Below, one piece after another: positions 49,338 to 60,004 of a stretch of DNA of 64,000 bases. Each line of letters begins with the position of its first letter. Position 1 is the stretch's first letter. Source of the DNA: Setoptus koraiensis (taxonomy: Eukaryota > Arthropoda); assembly GCA_048013815.1 (NCBI GenBank), contig CM106585.1:21390001-21454000 (forward strand), written 5' to 3'. The notes under the pieces were generated by a model, which was not told the DNA's origin, did no database searches, and saw only the letters and a list, made by a program, of their open reading frames with translations. The position numbers were made by a program, and so were the translations under genes.

Positions 49338-49979
49338 CTAAACAAAACTAGCAAACTTATTATAATGGTGGAGTGGCTTTAAATTGAAGTGTTTCTTCAT
49401 GAAATTAATCATAGCATTAGAAGGCCTATCAATGAGGAGATCTTTGGGTTGTGAATTCAAATCTTTGCTGGCAGACATCATAAGTTTCAGGCCTGTGCCT
49501 TCTCTCCTTTCTACTACGAAAAAGTCCATGACACATAAGCAATTCTCGTACTCTTCCAGTTGATCCATTCCACTGAGGAATAGATTTTTCTTGCATATTC
49601 TAATGTAACCTTTTGGAGTAGATTGTTGATTGATTGAGAAGTACAGATATTCCGAATCTTGGTTTTGCATCAACTTTGCATATGTGGTTATGGAAGATTT
49701 GAGTTTTTGGGCCTGAGCCGATTGCTGGCCTAGATGATCGATGTGAGCGGCCAAACTACTTTTGACACTCTCAATCAATTGATTCCAATCGAATTCGGCT
49801 TTATGGGACTGTTTTCGATGTGCTGTCGAGTCACAATCAACACGGAAAAGTTCGCAGCCATGGAGACATAGAACAATTTCTTCCTCATTTATGTTTGTAG
49901 ATTTGTCTGAAGAAGGTACGCTGTTGTCGATGGTAGCTACTAACAATGGCGACGGTGGAGCAGTCTTTTGTTTTTCCAT
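49338..49979 (-). CDS. ATAT1: Alpha-tubulin N-acetyltransferase (ATAT1/MEC-17)
   Basis: A 213-residue product. After a nonconserved leader of about 65 residues, the GNAT-fold MEC-17 domain follows: AAHIDHLGQQSAQAQKLKSSI (80s), Q105 (human Q58 position), GYIRICKKNLFL, LCVMDFF with C149 (human C120), a CoA-loop RREGTG (158-163; human QRHGHG), IDRPS with D184 (human D157), and a final NKFASFV matching the end of the catalytic domain. The enzyme acetylates Lys40 of alpha-tubulin in the microtubule lumen. The protein stops right after the domain and lacks the long disordered tail of vertebrate ATAT1. The frame stays open for about 40 codons upstream without another ATG, so an extra 5' exon cannot be excluded. 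The gene converges on IRE1, with 311 bp between stops. Confidence 0.88.
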   Translation of the reverse strand: MEKQKTAPPSPLLVATIDNSVPSSDKSTNINEEEIVLCLHGCELFRVDCDSTAHRKQSHKAEFDWNQLIESVKSSLAAHIDHLGQQSAQAQKLKSSITTYAKLMQNQDSEYLYFSINQQSTPKGYIRICKKNLFLSGMDQLEEYENCLCVMDFFVVERREGTGLKLMMSASKDLNSQPKDLLIDRPSNAMINFMKKHFNLKPLHHYNKFASFV

Positions 49980-50123
49980 TACGTCGTGTTCTTGAGTCGG
50001 AGCTCTTTCAATTGGCGGCTGACTGAGATGAGAAGCATCTTTAGGAATGTCAATGGACGTCAGTGTAATTGGGTGGAATAAGGCATGACAGTAATAATAG
50101 CGGAGGTAGCTGATTGAATAAAC

Positions 50124-50129
50124 TTTATT
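50124..50129 (-). terminator. AATAAA polyadenylation signal
   Basis: AATAAA on the minus strand, about 80 bp after the stop of the possible terminal exon at 50,207. A plus-strand AATAAA overlaps the same spot (50,117-50,122), so the strand is uncertain. Confidence 0.35.
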
Positions 50130-50206
50130 TACAACGAAATGTCGAATTCAATATGGCTATTATTACGAACAACAACAATCTTTCGTAAAAAATTTGGTCA
50201 TTTAAA

Positions 50207-50349
50207 TCAGGCGCCCGAGTGATGATGGGTGAACTGTAGCATTGGCGATGCCACAGTTGTGACGGGGGAAACTGCATAGTGAGCATTGCGCCTGCGCTCA
50301 ATTACGCCGAAAGGTTGAACGGCTGCTTGTTGAATGAAACTCGGATCAG
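50207..50349 (-). CDS. Possible terminal exon of an unidentified gene
   Basis: On the minus strand a 47-codon open segment runs from a weak acceptor (CTAAAG|CT) at about 50,349 to a TGA at 50,207. It is followed about 80 bp later by AATAAA (50,124-50,129, minus). It reads DPSFIQQAAVQPFGVIERRR and then NAHYAVSPVTTVASPMLQ, a style reminiscent of arthropod cuticle or secreted structural proteins. I could not find its upstream exon; it may lie beyond the opposite-strand coiled-coil gene. An open run this long can occur by chance, so the call is weak. Confidence 0.25.
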
Positions 50350-50819
50350 CTTTAGATTGCAGTCAGCTGTAAGCCTCGAAGATGTTGGTCATGTTTGGCT
50401 CGGAAATGAGAATGCACTGTTAAGCGTCAAGCATGCACAGATTGTAAGTTAGTGTGGCACAAGTCATTCTTGTGCATAGTGTTTCAGTGGGTTGAGTGTC
50501 CTCAATTTTACTGTGAATCATCATGACAAGCAGCATCTGTGCGTAATGCGCATTTGTATCCGATCGAAACTCGATTTATGACAATCACCTTACGCCGACT
50601 ACATTTAATCTGCCAAGACTGCAACCGTACTACCTCTCTTTATTTGTACTATACTACGTAAAATGTAGTACGTATATAGATATATGTTGTACATGTACAG
50701 TCTATCATATATGCTGGTATATTTATATATACATACATTCACAGAGAGAGAGCGAGCGATAGCGCACCTGCTTGAAGGCTACATTTGTTTGACGTAGAAG
50801 AACAAACAAGAAGTAGGAT
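50350..50819. other. Upstream region of the coiled-coil gene
   Basis: A 470-bp stretch with no convincing ORF. The last 150 bp is AT-rich with a short GAGA tract (about 50,744-50,752) shortly before the ATG at 50,820, plausible leader or promoter sequence. Confidence 0.4.
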
Positions 50820-52124
50820 ATGGATTCCAGACTAAAACAGTGTCAAATAAATAGGGAATTGTATTGTGCAAAGCTGGCTCTCGATGAAGCAAAGCAACGG
50901 ACACTAATGGAGGAACTATCGATTGAGAGTGGTCAAGAGCAACTGGATGAAGTGACTAAAGAAGAGGCTGATCTGGAGTCAGAACTGAAGGATTATGAGC
51001 ATATCAAAGAAATCAATGAGAGTCTGACGAAACAATTAGAGGATGTGCATATACAAATCAAGGAAACAGAGCATGATATTGGGACTATTCGGGCCGATAT
51101 AGAGGAAAAACAATTAAATCTGGAAGAAATTGAGGTTGATTTGAGCGCCAAACAAAATGAGGCTCAAACGCAAGAGGAACTGCACGATAAACTGCTGGAG
51201 TATCGGCAACAAGTTCCTCTTTTGAGCGAAGAAAACGAGGAACTCAAAGCTGAATATGAACGACTGGAATCAACACTTAAGGAAGAAAAAGATAAACGTA
51301 TACGATTGGAAGAAGATAATCAGAAGTTATTGAAAGAAATAGAGGAACTCCGTTCAAGCTCTCTACAGTCCACTGAAGATTTAGATATAGAGCAGCACAA
51401 ATGTGATCAACAAACTAATGAGTTTATGTCAAGATTGACCGAAATAAGTCCTGAGTTAAGTGACAAAAGTTTTGCTGATATAATAGAGACTATTAAAGAT
51501 TACTCTCAAGCTAAAGCAAAATTAGACCGCGCTTCAACAGAATTACAAGAAAGTAATGACAAGGTGAACCAACTGGACAAACAAGTTAAACAACTACAAC
51601 TCGAATGTGATGAGAGACAAAAGAGTCTTAACCAATTTGAGCAAACGAAACGAACTCTTACGTATCAAGTCGATATTTATAAACAAAAAATTGAAAGCAT
51701 GGAACGGGAAAGGCTCGAAGATGAAGATAAATATCGCATCTCGACCTCTCAAAAAGATCTTTTGAATCACAACGATGAACGCTTGAGCATTCTAACCAAG
51801 ACAAATGAAACTCTGAAACAAAGTATAGCACAACTAAGCGAGGAGATTCAAAGTTGGAATGCTAGATATAAAGAGGCCACATCACAATGCTATGCCAACT
51901 GGGTTGCTTGGAAAGAGGCCAACGACAGTTTGGAACAACAAAAGAAAGAGGCGGCCAAGTTACGTCAGATGCTTACTCAATCCGTTAGGTCACCCACTTA
52001 CCCGGAGTATGATTTGTACTCTGGTCGTGCCGGGAGCTCTGCTTCTTTTTCTGAATCGCTACCCCCTCCACCTGCCGCCAGGCCGCCTACACCTCCATTT
52101 TACTCCACGAATGTTAGATTATAA
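50820..52124 (+). CDS. Long coiled-coil protein with proline-rich C terminus
   Basis: A 434-residue single-exon product. Residues about 20 to 385 are almost entirely heptad-like (Glu/Lys/Gln/Leu-rich, for example LLSEENEELKAEYERLES), which indicates a long rod, with a likely break around residues 180-215. The last 45 residues are Ser/Tyr/Pro-rich and contain SLPPPPAARPPTPPF, a candidate SH3, EVH1 or Sec23-type proline ligand. There is no signal peptide or membrane segment. The architecture (rod plus proline-rich tail) recalls the cytosolic part of TANGO1/cTAGE5 ER-exit proteins, but coiled coils look alike and I do not claim orthology. Golgi or centrosomal scaffolds are equally possible. A polyadenylation signal lies 47 bp after the stop. 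The gene is intact. Confidence 0.8.
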   Translation: MDSRLKQCQINRELYCAKLALDEAKQRTLMEELSIESGQEQLDEVTKEEADLESELKDYEHIKEINESLTKQLEDVHIQIKETEHDIGTIRADIEEKQLNLEEIEVDLSAKQNEAQTQEELHDKLLEYRQQVPLLSEENEELKAEYERLESTLKEEKDKRIRLEEDNQKLLKEIEELRSSSLQSTEDLDIEQHKCDQQTNEFMSRLTEISPELSDKSFADIIETIKDYSQAKAKLDRASTELQESNDKVNQLDKQVKQLQLECDERQKSLNQFEQTKRTLTYQVDIYKQKIESMERERLEDEDKYRISTSQKDLLNHNDERLSILTKTNETLKQSIAQLSEEIQSWNARYKEATSQCYANWVAWKEANDSLEQQKKEAAKLRQMLTQSVRSPTYPEYDLYSGRAGSSASFSESLPPPPAARPPTPPFYSTNVRL

Positions 52125-52170
52125 ATATTTTATTATTCAACCGTCTACATCTTTTTCGAACTTGATCTTG

Positions 52171-52176
52171 AATAAA
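52171..52176 (+). terminator. AATAAA polyadenylation signal
   Basis: AATAAA 47 bp after the coiled-coil stop codon. Confidence 0.6.
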
Positions 52177-53194
52177 AAATTGTTCTGAATTGATCCACAC
52201 AGTTGCGTGCCTGTTGACATCACCCACATTGATGAATAGCTTAAATATATCTAGAATCGCTCATAATCGCCCCTCTTAACATCAGCCATCTCGGCCAGAT
52301 CCAGTGAATTCCTATACCTCTTCGGCTCCACTCAATAGTTGATCTTTCCGATGACCTATGGGCACTTCGACAATAAATCTACTTATGGGTGATATAAATT
52401 TAATAACAATTAGCGCGTTAAGCTTTAAATCACAACTTAGTCAACAGCGATCCGATCCACCAATTAGATCATCAAGACTCGAGTCGGCAATTAGTTACTC
52501 GCTTTGGATCGATATACATCTAAATTTGAGGATCGCAACGTCAATGGGCAGTCTCTGATTGATCTGGGTAGCACTGTCTTGGCAGTGCTTGGGTGTTCTT
52601 AACTCGAATGACAGAAATCTACTTTAAAAGATTGGAGAAACGAGGGCCGAAATCGATAAAGAAAAGAAAATACTACAGAAGAAGTAACGAGAGAGTCAGA
52701 AAGAAAAGTTGAAACAAAAAGACAAATCCTTAATATGTCTTGGAATTAGTAATTGATAAAATGCAGGCGGTAGACCAACTGGGAAAAGAGGTCTATTGCC
52801 ATGAAACATCGAACAAAAGAAGAATGAGGCAATAAGGAAATCGATCAATCAACCGATCACTGTTTGATATTAGAATTGGTTTGGCGATGAATTTGCTTCT
52901 TAAAATGAGGGTGCTCAAAGGATAGATTATATTGAAGCTCGGGTTCGAATATAAGTCAAAGGATTGTCTTCTACTGATCTTCAATTAGTTGGAATCAATG
53001 TCCTCAGGATCCTGCAAACCTAGCCACACATTTCATGGAAGTTATTGCTTTTATGGTCTTTAATAGGTTACAATCGCTTGCTTCACAAAATGGGGTGAGT
53101 ATATTTTTTGTGACTGTTAAAAGACAGCTATAGAGTAAAGGTCGATGACTATTTCTAACGCAATGAATGTAATGAAAACTAAATCTACTTCGCT
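52177..53194. other. Intergenic region, no gene seen
   Basis: About 1 kb between the coiled-coil and HACD genes. No frame exceeds about 66 codons. One plus-strand frame contains LLMGDIN, superficially like a LINE endonuclease motif, but nothing else supports an element. Confidence 0.45.
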
Positions 53195-54482
53195 CTACTT
53201 TTTCTTATCCTTGGATGCTAACTGTTTTTTCCTTTGAGACCACATGTAACGCATCAAAAGATAGATAGCTTCAAGGGAACGAGATCGAAGATGGAGAAGT
53301 TTCATTAGGGGAAATGATTAGTGGCAATTGATAATAATGATAGTAGTATAATAGTTAATAACAACAGTAATAGCCATCAATGATAAAATTGGATTATATC
53401 TTACTTGGAAAAAGTATGAATACCACATAGATGCGCAATGCTGTTGGTAAATGAAATGAAACATTCAGTCGGTTTGGCAATGAAATGGAATATTCGCCAG
53501 TTTTCTCGTATCGGCTCAGACTCCGAGTGATGACCATTGCTGTTCCAAGTCCGAATAAAGAAGGTGAGAAAGCATCAATTGAGAGAAAGATGCAATATAT
53601 AATCAATTTAGTGCTAGAGATTTGGTTGCTTTCTACTACTTGAGTTGACCCTGGATAACTTACATTCACAAAAACCTCCGAGAGGATATAGAGGCAAGAA
53701 CAGTGAGTATCTCAGCCATGTCAAAGGTTCAATGTTGACACTGAACACTCTTAAGGCATAGAAGGGATATCTTACAATCTCTATCGTTGACCATACTAAA
53801 ATCAAGTAGAATACAAATGGTTCCGAATTGATACGAATCTCAGATTGGCCCAAGAATAAGATCACTATGAGGCGTCCAGTAACTTGCGCGAATGTCATAA
53901 AAGCTCCGCCAGGAACCAGGCCACAGATGCTGTGGACAAATTCTAGATATTGTATAAATGTCAGGAGTTTAATGATGGAACAAGCCGCCTCTATGGTGTC
54001 GTCAGCTAGAGTCCGACTTATGGCCTTGATGATTAAGACCAAAAAGACAAACAAGAAGCCAATGAACATCATTAGGTTGTATACGAATAGGTAAGTTTTC
54101 CTGCAGTCATGAGCTATAATTGACATTTTGTTTGACGTGTGTGAGGCCAGAGAACAAGCGAGAAATTGTGATTAAAGCTCTGTATCAGGTCTTCAGAATG
54201 TCATAATTCAATTCCGCCTAACTTACCCTGTCTGACAGTGTTCCTACTTCTAGGCTCACAGGCCTCTCGTCTATAGTCGAACTTCATGGTTGCTCTGTTC
54301 CTTCTAAACGGATTGAATATGTCAACAGATTCTCCTCCTCTTTCAATCTGTGATTGCTTGGTATTTATATCCCTATAAATCTTTTTGACATAGTCACCCT
54401 TTTCGTAACAAATATTTTCGCTAGATCTCTTTGTTGTGTCACAATCACGCTTGTCTTCTAAATCAATTCCATCTTGTTGCAT
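53195..54482 (-). CDS. Very-long-chain (3R)-3-hydroxyacyl-CoA dehydratase (HACD/PTPLA family)
   Basis: Four exons join in phase: 54482-54227, 54113-53664, 53539-53405 and 53268-53195, giving 304 codons plus stop. Introns are 113, 124 and 136 bp with GT..AG ends. Exons 2-4 match the HACD membrane domain: YLFVYNLMMFIGF (first helix), WSTIEIVRYPFYAL, LTWLRYSLFLPLYPLGGFCE with the catalytic Tyr and Glu seven residues apart, and YSISLPNRLNVSF. The tail SQRKKQLASKDKKK ends in a KxKxx ER-retrieval signal, most like HACD3. HACDs carry out the third step of ER fatty-acid elongation, dehydrating 3-hydroxyacyl-CoA. Exon 1 encodes 85 charged residues and does not resemble the CS/p23 domain of animal HACD3. 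It is attached by phase and splice consensus (CAGG|GTAAG), so the N terminus is less certain than the rest. Confidence 0.85.
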
Positions 54483-55249
54483 TCTCTCGAAAAATTTGAA
54501 TGATATATTCTTTTGTTGTATATGCTGACAACTTAATTGATTCTCTAATCGATCATTTCGTTGGTTGCGTGAATTTGCAATTGAAACTGGATTTATTTTC
54601 TTTTTTACTCACAATCTATTGATCAGCTGGGTGACTCATGACAATTCGAAGAGAGCCCCGCAGCAGTGTCGCGCAAGCGCCAACTATATTTACCAGTATT
54701 GTGTCGTGTCGTGTTCGACTCGAAACGAAACGAAACGAAAAGAAGCCTGACGATACCAGAGAATATTCAAGAAAAAAATAAAGCTGATTCTGACAGTTGG
54801 CTTATGTTATTAATGTTGATGACACAATTGCAATGGGTCGATTGTTGGAACCACATGTCAATCGAGTCAGACGTGTTAGCGTGAACATTGGCGTGGTAAA
54901 CATGATGCGTCGGGTACCGAGCATATCCACAACGAGCGATATCACGAAATAAGGCGAATCCTTCCAAACTGCCAGACCATTCATAAAAGACACAGAAAAC
55001 TCAGCCTGATATTTGAAAAGTAGTCGATTTGTTCGTGTTCTGTGAGCCATCGACCAGATCTTATACAAGCAATGGCCAGTGGTCATTATCAACGGTCTGG
55101 GATGCGATGCATCCTTGCACTCGCCACCTGAACGCCGTGCCCTATCTGTTTTTCAGTCTCTATTGATCTCGGAAGACACGAAAAAGACATCTCAATACTT
55201 TCTTTATTATCACCAAACAGTCATAAATAATTCACTGGATTGTTACCAT
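54483..55249. other. Region between HACD and REP
   Basis: Both flanking genes are on the minus strand, so this holds the REP 3' UTR and the HACD promoter. A minus-strand frame at 54,802-55,092 (96 codons, partly hydrophobic) has no recognisable domain and I do not call it. Confidence 0.4.
55201..55206 (-). terminator. AATAAA polyadenylation signal of REP
   Basis: AATAAA on the minus strand about 45 bp after the REP stop codon. Confidence 0.55.
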
Positions 55250-57087
55250 TTAGTCTGTATCAAACACTATTTCATCCGGGTCCGGCGCTCTGGGTAAAAA
55301 TTCCTCTCCTGGAAACATTGTTTGAAACAGATTTTTAGCCTGAAATTTATGGAATCGCGAAGAACATATTCATTAGTTAGGAATGTCCATTAGTTGTGAA
55401 AGTTTGATTGTGAGGCTTGATCACTAACCTCATCTATTGCACTGTCGTAGTCAGTATCGGATGTGCCCAAAGAGGTAACATAAAGTCCATTTTTATGTTG
55501 GTCAGGAATGTTGATCACATCATGCTGAGTAAGTTGATTGTAGTAACAACTCCACAAAACACAATCGCCCTTGTCTTTGTATAGCCTTTCAACTATTGGC
55601 ATTAAATCTTTGGTAGCATTGCACTCGTGAGATCGGGTCCATAAATAAACTATACTCAACCCTGTTGGACAAACCATGACAGAAGAATTGACTTCTAACA
55701 AGGAAATAGTGTATCTGTTCGACATTGTGTCAGCTGCGAATCTGGAGAATATTATTGCCTGTTGTTCATCTCGGTCGTTCTCATGAAAGCTCCTCGTGGT
55801 TATAATTATGGCTCGAGATTCCATATCTTTGCTGGCACCTAAAACTTTGGCAGATAAGGCATAAGAATAGTTAAGAACTACCTTGGCGCATCTAACTGTT
55901 CTATCCTCATCTAATTTTACAATTATCCGATCCTCCAGAGAGTCCCCCTTCTCGCTATCAGAGGTTATTTGCACGTTCTCTGCTTGTCTATCGAGACAGT
56001 AAACTCCACCAAATACGGCACACATTCGACAAAAAGACTGAGGAAATTCTCCACAGCCATACATTGGAAACAAAAATGGAGATTTACCAAATCTTTCAAC
56101 TGACGATAGAAATTTCTTGATGTTCAAACACGTCGTGAGTGTGGACGTGTTTGGATCTACCATGCCAATAGAATTTATGAGTATGTGGCGCAAATTACTT
56201 GTCAGATCACGCTCAATGAGACATTTTTCTATATCCATTTGAAGGTAATCATTGAGTTCGGATTGTTCAGGTTGGTCTTGATTAAAATTTATGCACAATT
56301 CGAGGAACTTCATTAGGCGCCGTTTGTCTATAAGATTGGGTAGTATTTGACTAGAGAAGACTTCGTTTCTCTTACAAGGTAACACCTGAAATCGACCCTC
56401 GATTAAGCTGACCAAACGGACTATATTCTTGAATTCGTGGTAACGTGCCACGTTAGATTTCACAAGAAGGTCCACCATCGCCCCATTGCTGTAGATCAGC
56501 CTGGGCGCCAGGTCCAAACAGAATAGCTTTGATTTCTCTCTCAGCCTTTCAACCGTCCATTTGTCCTCTACAGCCGCTGGCTCTTGGACGGTCTCTAGAA
56601 CTGGCTCTTGGACAGGCTCTTGGACAGGCTCTTGGACAGGCTCTTGGACAGGCTCTTGGACGGGCTCTTGGACAGGTTCCTGGGCAGGCTCCTGGGCAGG
56701 CTCCTGGGCAGGCTCCTGGGCAGGCCCCTGGACTAGTTCTTGACCAGCTGTTTGTCCGTCGCCGTGATGGATAACAACATTTACATTGGAGAAAATAGGA
56801 TCCCGTTTGGCCATTCTTTTCATGCAAAACGTCGTTTGTCGTTGATTGTTTGTACCGGTAGAGTCTGTGGCGATATTTGGCTGGTCTGTGGTGTCGTCTT
56901 GCTGCTGATATTGGGTCCATCTGACGAGTTGGTCGAAGCTGAAAGATGCCCATTGGTCTCCGTAATAGTCATTGTGATCCAGATGTAACACGGACTTCCC
57001 CACTCTGGCACAAGCGGCGGCCAGGATAGAATTTATGAGGCCCGTCCCGAAGAAGACACAATCGACCCTCTCAGGTAAGTCAGCCAT
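55250..57087 (-). CDS. REP: Rab escort protein (Rab geranylgeranyltransferase component A)
   Basis: Two exons, 57087-55429 and 55339-55250, with an 89-bp GT..AG intron; 582 residues. Without splicing the frame ends early, but exon 2 supplies the conserved tail (KNLFQTMFPGEEFLP, then PDPDEIVFD), matching the end of human REP1/CHM. The N terminus has the GDI/REP dinucleotide-fold signature (FFGTGLINSILAAACARVGK, then HNDYYGDQW). Conserved blocks follow: PRLIYSNGAMVDLLVKSNVARY, YGCGEFPQSFCRMCAVFGGVY and MVDPNTSTL. REP binds newly made Rab GTPases, presents them to Rab geranylgeranyltransferase and delivers them to membranes. An insert at about residues 118-171 consists of tandem four-residue repeats (QEPA, then QEPV). 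It falls in the region where vertebrate REPs also carry a variable acidic insert, so function is probably kept. Confidence 0.93.
56573..56742 (-). repeat. 12-bp coding minisatellite inside REP
   Basis: About a dozen copies of a 12-bp unit encode QEPV or QEPA. Two variant blocks (TTGGACAGGCTC on one side, CTGGGCAGGCTC on the other, read on the plus strand) lie next to each other, which suggests separate rounds of expansion. The unit length is a multiple of three, so the frame survives copy-number change. Confidence 0.95.
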
Positions 57088-59256
57088 TTGACCAATAGTG
57101 ATAGTAGATTGTTATCCAAGCGAGTGTAAATAGTGATAATGATGAATAATAATGATAAACAAAAACACGAAGGGAGGTTGTGTTTTTGTTGTTATTATTA
57201 TTTTCTTGCACGGCGCGCACAGATTGACAAGATTTTGTGCCATTTAAGCACATGCGCAGCGCCCTTTAGAGTCGAAAAGATCGAGAAAATTTCGGCTTTC
57301 TCTAACTAACTTTTTGCAATGGTACGACTCTAGTGCTGTTGCATGGTAGGCAATGGCTTTATGTTTGCTTTTGTCACTTTTTCTTTTCTGGTCGATCGAT
57401 ATCTCGCTTGATCGATCCTATCTAGCTTGCGAGTGTTGTGTTGAATTGAGCACGCATTCACTGGATATCAAGACAGCAAGCTAATGAAGCGACTAGTCAC
57501 ACTCTCGTCATGAGTAATCATAAGTATTATGTAAGACGAGAGAGAACCGGATTTTTCTCGTTCTGATGCCATGTCGTATGCGATCGTCGGCGACGTGTAG
57601 TGTCTGTGGCGCCAGCGAAAATGTTTTGCATTTCATTACCTCATTACTTGGCCAATTTGCCCGCGATTCAACGAACACACACATATTCACTGCATTGAAT
57701 TAGGGATTTAATCTGAATATACTGTCGCTCTTGTCGGGCCCAAATTCAATACGATACATACCATGCAGAATTATAGAAAATCTCGTGGTTAATTAATTTC
57801 ATGTCGATCGCCGATGAGACAGTTGCGAACCCGAATTGTATTCACGGGCCAATGGGTCTGCAAACTCGCAACTGCAAATCGACTCAAATAGCGACTTGTC
57901 GGTGGTTGTTGTAACAAACGCTAACAATTTCAACTAAGATGCCAAATTAGCGACAGTCTCGACGACCGAGTCGATGCCTTAACGGCACCAGCGATTCTTT
58001 GTATGGGCGTTGTCAGCGATAACTAATTAATTAATTGTGCAGTTATCACACAAATAAGCGAAATGAAGCTGATTGAAGTTCAAGTATACTCATCTTTATC
58101 TAGTTATCTCAAGCAAGATTCTTGGCAGCAAAGAAACTTTTTTGCTACAAGACTGTCTCGGCGCTTATGATCTGTCATACAAGTCTCGCAGTGTTTATGT
58201 TGATAGTGAAGCGCCACGACCAACAACAACAACAATAACAAAGCCGTCTTTACCTAGCCAGCAGCATGACTAGTTGAGGCACTATCTCTCTATCATCTCG
58301 ACGCTCTCAAATTCGTGCGAGGCCAACACTATGTACGTGTGTATGATTACGTAGTATTATCGTCCTGCCGATTTATCACTTTGAAGATGTCGGATGATCG
58401 TCGTCTAGATAGTATCAGATGTGAAGAGAGTATCAAAGTATCTGTTTGTTTGCTCGAGGAAATACAAACGAATAAATGAATAAGTAAGACAATTCGAGTC
58501 ACGTTGCATTTGTCGCTTTGCAGTGTTGCTATTTTATTAGCTGGCCAGCCTCACAGTTGCTTACAATCGCCTCTAGCAGTTTACAACTAAGTTAGTTAAA
58601 TAAAATTAAGTGATCAAGGCGACATGTCAATATCCAGCAGCTATGCTCATATCTGTTGCTCTAATTAAATCGACTAGAGATCATAATCATCTGATTTGAA
58701 CCAATACAATACAAGGATACTAGTATCGATATATTGGATCTTGCGATATGAGAATATGTCTGTGGTGAATTCTTTTAAGTAGATACGATTTGAAAAAAAG
58801 GGAGCAATTCATTTGGTCTATGGTAAGTTAATAAATAGAGATATTTGGTCTTATTCAGGTCTTCGCACATAGTGTTGTTTGTAAGCGTTAACATTTTGTG
58901 CGTTTCCCAGTGAAAGGCTTTGGCTGTTTGGGCTGTTGAGATGTTTTGTCGTTCTTGTTTTATTTATCACCATTCGCAAATTATCCACAATTTATCCGAG
59001 AGAATTTTCTCAATTTGACGCTGTGATGCGCGCTGATTCAATGATTAGTTAAAACTTAAACTTGATCGGCTTACGTGTCGTGTTGTCTGTATATGTATAT
59101 CGCGCTCGCGTATACCGATACCGTGTTGCTGTTTCCGATATGTTTGTTCGTTGTACATTATCCACAATATCTTTCACAATCGACAATCGACAGATCCGTT
59201 GACGCCGCTTTAGTTGAGTGTCACACAAACTGTAATAGTAACTTTGGTGTATATAA
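57088..59256. other. Intergenic region upstream of REP
   Basis: 2.2 kb of AT-richer DNA with no convincing coding potential. It contains the REP promoter and the 3' flank of the secreted-precursor gene. Confidence 0.45.
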
Positions 59257-60004
59257 TTATCCCCATCGCAATGGCCGGCCCACGTGTCTTATTATGGTGT
59301 GTCTATTGGAGCTTTTGACAAATTCCTCAGAGCTGGGACTAATGATGACGATATTTTGATCCGAGGCGCCGTCCGACAGGCCAGAATTTGTCGACGATTC
59401 GACAACTTTTGGATTGGCCCCATAAAATGGTATGTTGTTCCATTGCAACAATAGGCTGCTCAGTCCTTTCTTCACTTTCTCTGAGGCTCCGTTTCTTATC
59501 AGATCCAGTGATAAGGTTGTAAGGGGAGAAACTTGTTTAGCGGTATTGCTGTTGACTGTGGCTGCAATTGGCGCCTTTTGCTGCTTCTGTTTATCAATGG
59601 TATTTGTGGCTGAATTTATGTCACCGATTTGTGCCACTGTGTCAACACTTAGTTTACCGACTTGTTGATTGGGTAGCTCGGTGCTCACTAAATCGGTGGA
59701 TTGAATAATAATAGTTTGGTCGGCGGGTAGCAGTTTCATCAGGGACAGTTCGTTGTTGTTTGTCGCACCGGATACAGTGGCTGGATTGGCACAAATACAA
59801 TACAAATAATTTGAGCGTTAGTATAAATTCTGCAATTATTTTCACACATTGACCTCATTTGGCTTTAGAATATCTTATTTAACTGTCTATCAACATACCT
59901 TTGTCGATCACCTCTATGGGTTGGCCAGTTGCAAACACTTGGATGAGTATCAATACAGTTATTGGTACTGCAATGCAAAAGACGTTGTTTGCTGTTGAGA
60001 ACAT
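59257..60004 (-). CDS. Secreted precursor, possible neuropeptide (C-terminal LRWG)
   Basis: Two exons, 60004-59899 and 59780-59257, join in phase 1 across a 118-bp GT..AG intron; 209 residues. Exon 1 encodes a good signal peptide (NNVFCIAVPITVLILIQVFA, cleavage likely near ATG-Q). The body is polar and low in Cys (none is seen after the signal peptide), with one dibasic site (KVKK followed by GLSSLLLQW). The protein ends GRPLRWG and a stop; a terminal Gly after Trp is the usual donor for C-terminal amidation. Arg-Leu-Arg-Trp-amide endings occur in the insect short neuropeptide F family, so an sNPF-like or novel RWamide precursor is possible. No basic cleavage pair immediately precedes the terminal peptide (only single Arg residues), so a plain secreted protein is the alternative. 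Confidence 0.65.

Noticed and set aside
52358-52558. LLMGDIN motif resembling a LINE endonuclease.
   Set aside because: A single short motif in a 66-codon frame, with no reverse transcriptase, tail or target-site duplication nearby.
54802-55092. A 96-codon, partly hydrophobic minus-strand frame between HACD and REP.
   Set aside because: It has no recognisable domain, signal or supporting splice structure, and the length is within chance for the region.
55079-55297. A 72-codon plus-strand frame.
   Set aside because: It begins at GTG and lies antisense to the last exon of REP, which explains its open frame.
56529-56774. Plus-strand frames encoding Gly/Gln/Leu/Ala repeats.
   Set aside because: They are antisense readings of the REP QEPV minisatellite.
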